This document shows positions 58,367-64,000 of a stretch of DNA of 64,000 bases, piece after piece. How positions within the stretch are numbered: the stretch's first letter is position 1; every line of letters starts with the position of its first letter. Source of the stretch: an uncultured Porphyromonadaceae bacterium (GTDB lineage Bacteria; Bacteroidota; Bacteroidia; Bacteroidales; Muribaculaceae). The stretch lies in the NCBI GenBank assembly GCA_947177185.1, contig CAMWTJ010000003.1, positions 45,169 through 109,168 on the forward strand, in the 5' to 3' direction. Made by a program: the position numbers and the translations under genes. Under the pieces are notes generated by a model. It saw nothing but the letters and a program-made list of their open reading frames with translations, was not told the DNA's origin and searched no databases.

Positions 58367-59934
58367 ACGAACTTGCATCCGTTATAGACTGGTCACGCGC
58401 ACAATTTGCACTTACCGCCATATACCACTGGCTGTTTGTGCCGCTGACGATAGGTCTTGCCACGATAGTCGGCATAATGGAAACAATCTATTACCGCACA
58501 GGCAACGAGCGCTGGAAAGCCCTTACCAAATTCTGGATGACGCTTTTCGGAATCAATTTCGCGATAGGCGTGGCCACAGGCATAATCCTTGAATTTGAAT
58601 TCGGCACCAACTGGAGCAACTACAGCTGGTTTGTGGGCGACATATTCGGAGCGCCTCTCGCCATAGAAGGTATATTCGCGTTCTTCATGGAAGCCACGTT
58701 CGTAGCCGTGATGTTTTTCGGCTGGGACAAGGTGAGCCGCGGGTTCCACCTTGCGTCCACATGGCTCACAGCCCTCGGAGTCACACTTTCGGCACTGTGG
58801 ATACTCGTGGCCAACGCATGGATGCAGAACCCCGTGGGCATGACATTCGACCCCGGGCAAATGCGCAATGTGATGGACAATTTCACGGAGGTGGCGTTCA
58901 ACGCCGTGGCCATGAACAAGTTTTTCCACACCGTGTTCTCCACATGGGCGCTCGCAGGCATCTTTGTGGTGGGAGTGAGCTGCTGGCTCGTGCGACGCGG
59001 AAGCAATTTCGCAGCCGCCCGCTCGTCCATCAGGATAGGAGCGTGGTTCGGCCTCGCAGGCATGCTTCTCACACTCGCCACCGGCGACGGCTCCGCCGTG
59101 CAGGTGGCCCGCGTACAGCCCATGAAACTTGCCGCCATGGAAGGCCTCTACGACGGAAAAGTCGGGCAAGAGCTTGTGGGTTTCGGCATCTTGAATACGA
59201 AAAAACAGCCGGGCGACGACGCCGCCCCGATGCTGTTCGACATATCCATCCCCTACGGCCTGAGCGTACTCGCCAACCACGACCCACACAGCTTCGTACC
59301 GGGCATCAACGACCTCATTGAAGGCATTGAGCTCACGCCTCAGGGCGATACAATACACACCACCGGCTACGCCGAGCGCATCGCCGCCGGACGCCGTGCG
59401 CAGGAAGCACTGCGCGCCTACGGCACCGCGAAAAACGCCGGCGACACCGCTGCCATGAACGAGGCCGCGGCCGCCGTGGCGAAAGATTTCAAATATTTCG
59501 GCTACGGCTATTTCGAAAAGCCGGAAGAGGCTGTTCCGCCGGTAGCGCTCACATTTTATGCGTTCCGCGTCATGGTAGGCCTCGGCACGCTGCTGCTACT
59601 GGTGCTCGCGGCTATGGCCTGTGCTTCAGCCTTCCGCCCCACCCTTCTGCGCAACAAGTATCTGCAGCTGGCGGGCATATGCTCACTGCCGCTGGTATGG
59701 ATATGCAGCCAGGCCGGATGGATTGTGGCCGAAGTGGGCCGCCAGCCGTGGACCATACAGGACCTGCTCCCTGTGTCAGCCGGCATAAGCAATGTCACGG
59801 CAGGCAACGTGCAGACCACTTTCTGGATGTTTGCCATCATATTCACATTGCTCCTAATAGCGGAAATAAGTATAATGGTGCGCTTCATACGCCGCGCATC
59901 AACCACCGATATTGAAACAGCCACACACTTATGA
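58363..59934 (+). CDS. cydA: Cytochrome bd ubiquinol oxidase subunit I
   Basis: WSRAQFALTAIYHWLFVPLTIGL; EVGRQPWTIQDLLP. Confidence 0.97.
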   Translation: MNELASVIDWSRAQFALTAIYHWLFVPLTIGLATIVGIMETIYYRTGNERWKALTKFWMTLFGINFAIGVATGIILEFEFGTNWSNYSWFVGDIFGAPLAIEGIFAFFMEATFVAVMFFGWDKVSRGFHLASTWLTALGVTLSALWILVANAWMQNPVGMTFDPGQMRNVMDNFTEVAFNAVAMNKFFHTVFSTWALAGIFVVGVSCWLVRRGSNFAAARSSIRIGAWFGLAGMLLTLATGDGSAVQVARVQPMKLAAMEGLYDGKVGQELVGFGILNTKKQPGDDAAPMLFDISIPYGLSVLANHDPHSFVPGINDLIEGIELTPQGDTIHTTGYAERIAAGRRAQEALRAYGTAKNAGDTAAMNEAAAAVAKDFKYFGYGYFEKPEEAVPPVALTFYAFRVMVGLGTLLLLVLAAMACASAFRPTLLRNKYLQLAGICSLPLVWICSQAGWIVAEVGRQPWTIQDLLPVSAGISNVTAGNVQTTFWMFAIIFTLLLIAEISIMVRFIRRASTTDIETATHL

Positions 59935-61073
59935 ACGAACTTGAAATACTGCAGCATTACTGGTGGTTCCTGATATCTGTGCTCGGAGCCGCACTGGTGT
60001 TCATGCTCTTTGTGCAGGGAGGTCAGTCGATGCTCTGCTGCGCCCGAAACGAAACAGAGCGTCAGCTTATTGTGAATTGCCTCGGACGGAAATGGGAAAT
60101 CACGTTCACTACGCTCGTAGTGTTCGGAGGTGCGTTTTTCGCCTCGTTTCCGCTGTTCTACAGCACAAGTTTCGGCGGTGCCTACTGGCTATGGATGCTC
60201 ATTCTGGTCAGCTTTGTGGTGCAGGCCGTAAGCTACGAATACAGACGCAAGCGCGGCAATGTATATGGCACTGGCTTCTACGACAGTCTGCTCATGTTCA
60301 ACGGCCTTTTCGGCTGTGTGCTGCTCGGCGTGGCTGTGGCCATGATGTTTTTCGGTGCTGAATTCACCATCGACAAGGGCAACATACTCGACGGCGCCAA
60401 TCCCGTGATATCCCGATGGTCGGCAACCCGCGGCCTGGAGGCCATCGCATCCTGGCGCAACCTGCTGCTCGGAGCCACTGTCTTTTTCCTCGCGCGCACA
60501 CTTGCTGCACTATATTTCGTGAACAGCATATCAGGCGAGGAAGCCCTCACACGGAGGATGCGCAGAGCAGCCACTTACAACGGCCTCGTGTTCACCGCGC
60601 TGTTTGTGGTGTTTGCGGTCGTTCTGCTGTCCTCCTCCGGCCTGCGCCTGCAGGCCGACGGCACATTCGCCGCCGAGCCGTATCTGTATCTCCACAATAT
60701 GCTCTCAATGTGGGGCGCCGGCGTGGTGTTCGTCCTGGGAGTGGTCGCGGTGCTCTACGGAATAGCACGCACCACTGCCGACTCGCACTGGCACAAGGGC
60801 ATATGGTACTGCGGAGCCGGAACGATTGCGGTAGTGACCACCCTGCTGCTGATGGCCGGATGGGGCGATACCGCCTACTACCCCTCTCTGCTCGACCCGC
60901 AGTGCTCACTGACTATCACAAACTCGTCCTCGTCGGAATTCACCCTGCGGGTCATGAGTTATGTATCGGCTTTCATACCGTTTGTTGTCGGATACATAGC
61001 TTATGTGTGGCGTAAGATGAACGCCAAACCGCTCACGCCCGAAGAACTTGCCGGCGAACCACACCAGTACTGA
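59931..61073 (+). CDS. cydB: Cytochrome bd ubiquinol oxidase subunit II
   Basis: LQHYWWFLISVLGAALVFMLFVQGGQSML; follows cydA with ATGA overlap. Confidence 0.95.
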   Translation: MNELEILQHYWWFLISVLGAALVFMLFVQGGQSMLCCARNETERQLIVNCLGRKWEITFTTLVVFGGAFFASFPLFYSTSFGGAYWLWMLILVSFVVQAVSYEYRRKRGNVYGTGFYDSLLMFNGLFGCVLLGVAVAMMFFGAEFTIDKGNILDGANPVISRWSATRGLEAIASWRNLLLGATVFFLARTLAALYFVNSISGEEALTRRMRRAATYNGLVFTALFVVFAVVLLSSSGLRLQADGTFAAEPYLYLHNMLSMWGAGVVFVLGVVAVLYGIARTTADSHWHKGIWYCGAGTIAVVTTLLLMAGWGDTAYYPSLLDPQCSLTITNSSSSEFTLRVMSYVSAFIPFVVGYIAYVWRKMNAKPLTPEELAGEPHQY

Positions 61074-61080
61074 ACCACAC

Positions 61081-61677
61081 GTGGCGGATTTATTCTACAC
61101 CATAGCATCGCCCTCGGAAGCGCAATACACCGACAAGCGCAGCAAGTTTCTTGCGTTCGCCTATCCCGTGTCCACGGCAGAAGAAGCAAAGGCACGGGTG
61201 GCCGAGTTGCAGAAGCGATACTACGACGCCAGACACGTGTGCTGGGCCTATATGCTTGGAAGCGCCCGCGACGAATTTCTCAGCAACGACAACGGCGAGC
61301 CGAGCGGCACTGCCGGCAAGCCCATACTCGGGCAGATAAACTCGATCGGGCTGACCAATGTGGCGGTGGCAGTAGTGCGCTATTTCGGCGGCATCAAACT
61401 CGGCACGTCCGGCCTGATAGTAGCTTACCGCACGGCAGCGCGAATGGCCCTGGAAGCGGCGGAAACAATCGAGCGGCACGACATGGCACGAATCACATTC
61501 CACTTTCCGTACATGTCAATGAACGCGGCAATGAAGCTGACAAAGGATTTTGAAGTGGACATAGTCGACCGCTCTTTCGACAACACCTGCTGCCTTACGC
61601 TTGAAATACGCGCCGACCTGGCATCTCGGCTCCGCGACCGCATCAGCGAAATCGACGGAGCCACCATATCGGAATAA
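61081..61677 (+). CDS. YigZ/IMPACT family protein
   Basis: KRSKFLAFAYPVSTAEEAKARVAEL...NDNGEPSGTAGKPIL; GTG at 61081 avoids overlap with cydB, ORF call starts at 61048. Confidence 0.9.
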   Translation: MADLFYTIASPSEAQYTDKRSKFLAFAYPVSTAEEAKARVAELQKRYYDARHVCWAYMLGSARDEFLSNDNGEPSGTAGKPILGQINSIGLTNVAVAVVRYFGGIKLGTSGLIVAYRTAARMALEAAETIERHDMARITFHFPYMSMNAAMKLTKDFEVDIVDRSFDNTCCLTLEIRADLASRLRDRISEIDGATISE

Positions 61678-61708
61678 TAAACATATCACATATTCTACAA
61701 TAAACCGT

Positions 61709-63832
61709 ATGAACAAAACCATAAACGCAATCATCATGAGCGCATCGGCTATGCTTGCGGCTCAGGCGGCTCCGGCAGCCGAGGCTCCACTCATCGACCG
61801 GCCCGATTTCCACTCACAGAGCGGCGTATTCGACATCGACGCTCTGGAAGCGCTCGGCCGTGTCAGCTCTCCGTGCGTGAGCCCCGACGGCAAAACCGTG
61901 CTCTTCAGCATCGGCTACGAGAGCCTTGAGCAGAACGCGTCGAACAACGACCTCTATACACTTGCTCTCGGCGTAAAAAACGCGCAACCCGTACGTCTTA
62001 CCGCCACACCCAAAAGCGAAAGCGGCGCGGTGTGGTTCGACAGCGGCAGACGAATAGCCTTTATGTATCCCGACGCCGACGGGGCGATGCAGATGTGGGG
62101 CATGAACGCCGACGGCTCCGAGCGCACACAGCTCAGCAACCACAAAGGCGGCATAAGCGGCTTCCTGCTCTCGCCCGACGAAAAGAAGATAGTGGTAATT
62201 GGCAATGTCAAGTATGCGCGTTCCGCAGCCGACCTCTACCCCGACCTGCCCAAAGCCACGGGGCGTGTGGTCGACGACCTCATGTATAAGCACTGGGACG
62301 AGTGGGTGACCGAAATACCCCACCCCTTTGTAGGCAATTTCGACGGCAAAGCTGTCACCGACCTCAAAGACATCATGGCCGACGAGCCTTACGAAGCTCC
62401 AATGAAGCCTTTCGGCGGCGTGGAATCCTTCGCCTGGCATCCCAACAGCGAGATGCTCGTGTACGTGAGCCGCAAAAAGACCGGGCTCGACTATGCCGTG
62501 TCCACCAACTCCGACCTGTATCTCTACCATCTCGAGAGTGGCCGGACACGTAACCTCACCGAGGGTATGGAAGGCTACGACACAATGCCTGCGTTCTCGC
62601 CCGATGGCGAATATCTGGCATGGCTGTCGATGGAACGCGATGGTTATGAAAGCGACCGCAACCGCCTGTTCCTGCTCAACTGCCACACAGCTGAAAAGCG
62701 CGATATCACCGCCGACTGGGACTATTCAATCGACGAGTTCGCGTGGGCCCCGGAAGGCAAGAGCATCTATTTCATAGCACCGAAAGATGGTGTGATTCCT
62801 GTATTCGCCATTGACGTAAACACTTCGGCAATAACCAAACTCACTGACCGCGTGGCCGATTTCACCTCGCTGGCTCCCGCAGGCCGCGACCGCATAGTCA
62901 CCATGTGCCACAGCATGCTGCGCCCCAACGAGCTCCAGCTTATCACCCTGCGCGGCAAGAAGGCCCCGGTCGTAGAGCCCCTCACCGATGTCAACGGCGA
63001 GGTGTTCGCGCAAGTTGAGATGCCGACCGTTGAAAAGCGCATGGTGCCCACCACCGACGGCAAGCAGATGCTCGTATGGGTGGTGTATCCCCCGCACTTC
63101 GACGCCACCAAGAAATATCCCGCCATACTCTACTGCCAGGGTGGCCCGCAGCAGCCTGTGAGCCAGTTCTGGAGCTATCGCTGGAACCTCGCTCTCATGG
63201 GAGCCAACGGCTATATAGTGATTGCTCCCAACCGCCGCGGCCTTCCCGGCTTCGGCACGGAATGGAACGAGCAGATATCGAAAGACTATCCCGGACAGAA
63301 CATGCAGGACTACCTCGCCGCAGTGGACAATCTTAAAGCAGAACCCTATGTGGACGAAGCGCACATAGGCGCCACAGGCGCAAGCTACGGCGGCTTCTCC
63401 GTCTACAATCTGGCCGGCATACACGAGCATCGTTTCGCAGCCCTGCTGGCACATGCCGGTATTTTCAACATGGAGGCGCAGTATCTCGAAACAGAGGAGA
63501 TGTGGTTTGCAAACTGGGACATGGGCGGCGCATATTGGGAAAAAGACAATGCAGCCGCACAGCGCACCTTTGCCAACTCGCCGCATCGCTTTGTCGACCG
63601 CTGGGACACCCCCATTATGATTTCCCACGGCGAATACGACTACCGAATCCTTGCCTCGCAGGGCATGGCTGCGTTCAACGCCGCCAAACTCCGCGGTATC
63701 CCTGCCGAGATGGTGATTTTCCCTGACGAAAACCACTGGATTCTCAAACCGCAGAACGCCGTGCTCTGGCAGCGCCTGTTCTTCCGCTGGTTCGACAAAT
63801 GGCTGAAACCGGCTGCCGCCGATGCAAAATAG
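61709..63832 (+). CDS. S9 family (prolyl oligopeptidase-like) peptidase
   Basis: Signal peptide, beta-propeller repeats, GATGASYGGFSVYNL catalytic Ser, SHGEYDYR and DENHW. Confidence 0.95.
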   Translation: MNKTINAIIMSASAMLAAQAAPAAEAPLIDRPDFHSQSGVFDIDALEALGRVSSPCVSPDGKTVLFSIGYESLEQNASNNDLYTLALGVKNAQPVRLTATPKSESGAVWFDSGRRIAFMYPDADGAMQMWGMNADGSERTQLSNHKGGISGFLLSPDEKKIVVIGNVKYARSAADLYPDLPKATGRVVDDLMYKHWDEWVTEIPHPFVGNFDGKAVTDLKDIMADEPYEAPMKPFGGVESFAWHPNSEMLVYVSRKKTGLDYAVSTNSDLYLYHLESGRTRNLTEGMEGYDTMPAFSPDGEYLAWLSMERDGYESDRNRLFLLNCHTAEKRDITADWDYSIDEFAWAPEGKSIYFIAPKDGVIPVFAIDVNTSAITKLTDRVADFTSLAPAGRDRIVTMCHSMLRPNELQLITLRGKKAPVVEPLTDVNGEVFAQVEMPTVEKRMVPTTDGKQMLVWVVYPPHFDATKKYPAILYCQGGPQQPVSQFWSYRWNLALMGANGYIVIAPNRRGLPGFGTEWNEQISKDYPGQNMQDYLAAVDNLKAEPYVDEAHIGATGASYGGFSVYNLAGIHEHRFAALLAHAGIFNMEAQYLETEEMWFANWDMGGAYWEKDNAAAQRTFANSPHRFVDRWDTPIMISHGEYDYRILASQGMAAFNAAKLRGIPAEMVIFPDENHWILKPQNAVLWQRLFFRWFDKWLKPAAADAK

Positions 63833-63875
63833 CATGAGCACGCGGCCGTAGCCGCACTACCCCTGCAACCTATAG

Positions 63876-63917
63876 ACTGCACTCCGAAAGTCGTGAGCCG
63901 ACCTTTCAGAGTGCAGT
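63876..63917 (+). terminator. Long imperfect hairpin 3' of the S9 peptidase
   Basis: ACTGCACTCCGAAAGTCG ... CGACCTTTCAGAGTGCAGT, then TAGTTTTC. Confidence 0.7.
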
Positions 63918-63948
63918 TAGTTTTCACACAGATATCATAAACAAGAGT

Positions 63949-64000
<52 letters not shown>

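Overview
The window is a roughly 64 kb chromosomal segment, probably Bacteroidales. The clues are TAnnTTTG/TTTG-type promoters, SusC/TonB receptors, DUF4249 and DUF4836 lipoproteins, and DUF4492 in front of cydAB. I am not naming a species. About 50 genes can be supported. Most are housekeeping or conserved: a YgiQ radical SAM protein, SecDF, an M3 peptidase, two rhomboids plus an EEP-family protein, HU, a TolC/RND efflux operon, Na+ symporter, AI-2E and MFS transporters, RpoN, IspG, an M16 peptidase, Lrp with DAHP synthase/chorismate mutase, malic enzyme, LepA, NhaA, cydAB and an S9 peptidase. I see no CRISPR array, rRNA, tRNA, prophage or intact IS element, and no clearly new multi-gene system. 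The observations most worth follow-up are: (1) a structured small-RNA candidate at ~29.87-29.99 kb with a near-ideal promoter and two GNRA-loop hairpins; (2) a compact ECF sigma / minimal anti-sigma / STN-TonB receptor / DUF4249 cassette at 33.3-38.4 kb, containing a 43-codon ORF joined by ATGA overlaps at both ends; (3) a DUF4836-ABC-permease operon whose ATPase seems to lack the usual H-loop histidine; (4) an AT-richer accessory patch at 4.85-6.3 kb with a long leader and a WQVQ-repeat lipoprotein; (5) overlapping divergent promoters at two places. The window ends in a 52-nt poly-G run that looks like a sequencing or assembly artefact.
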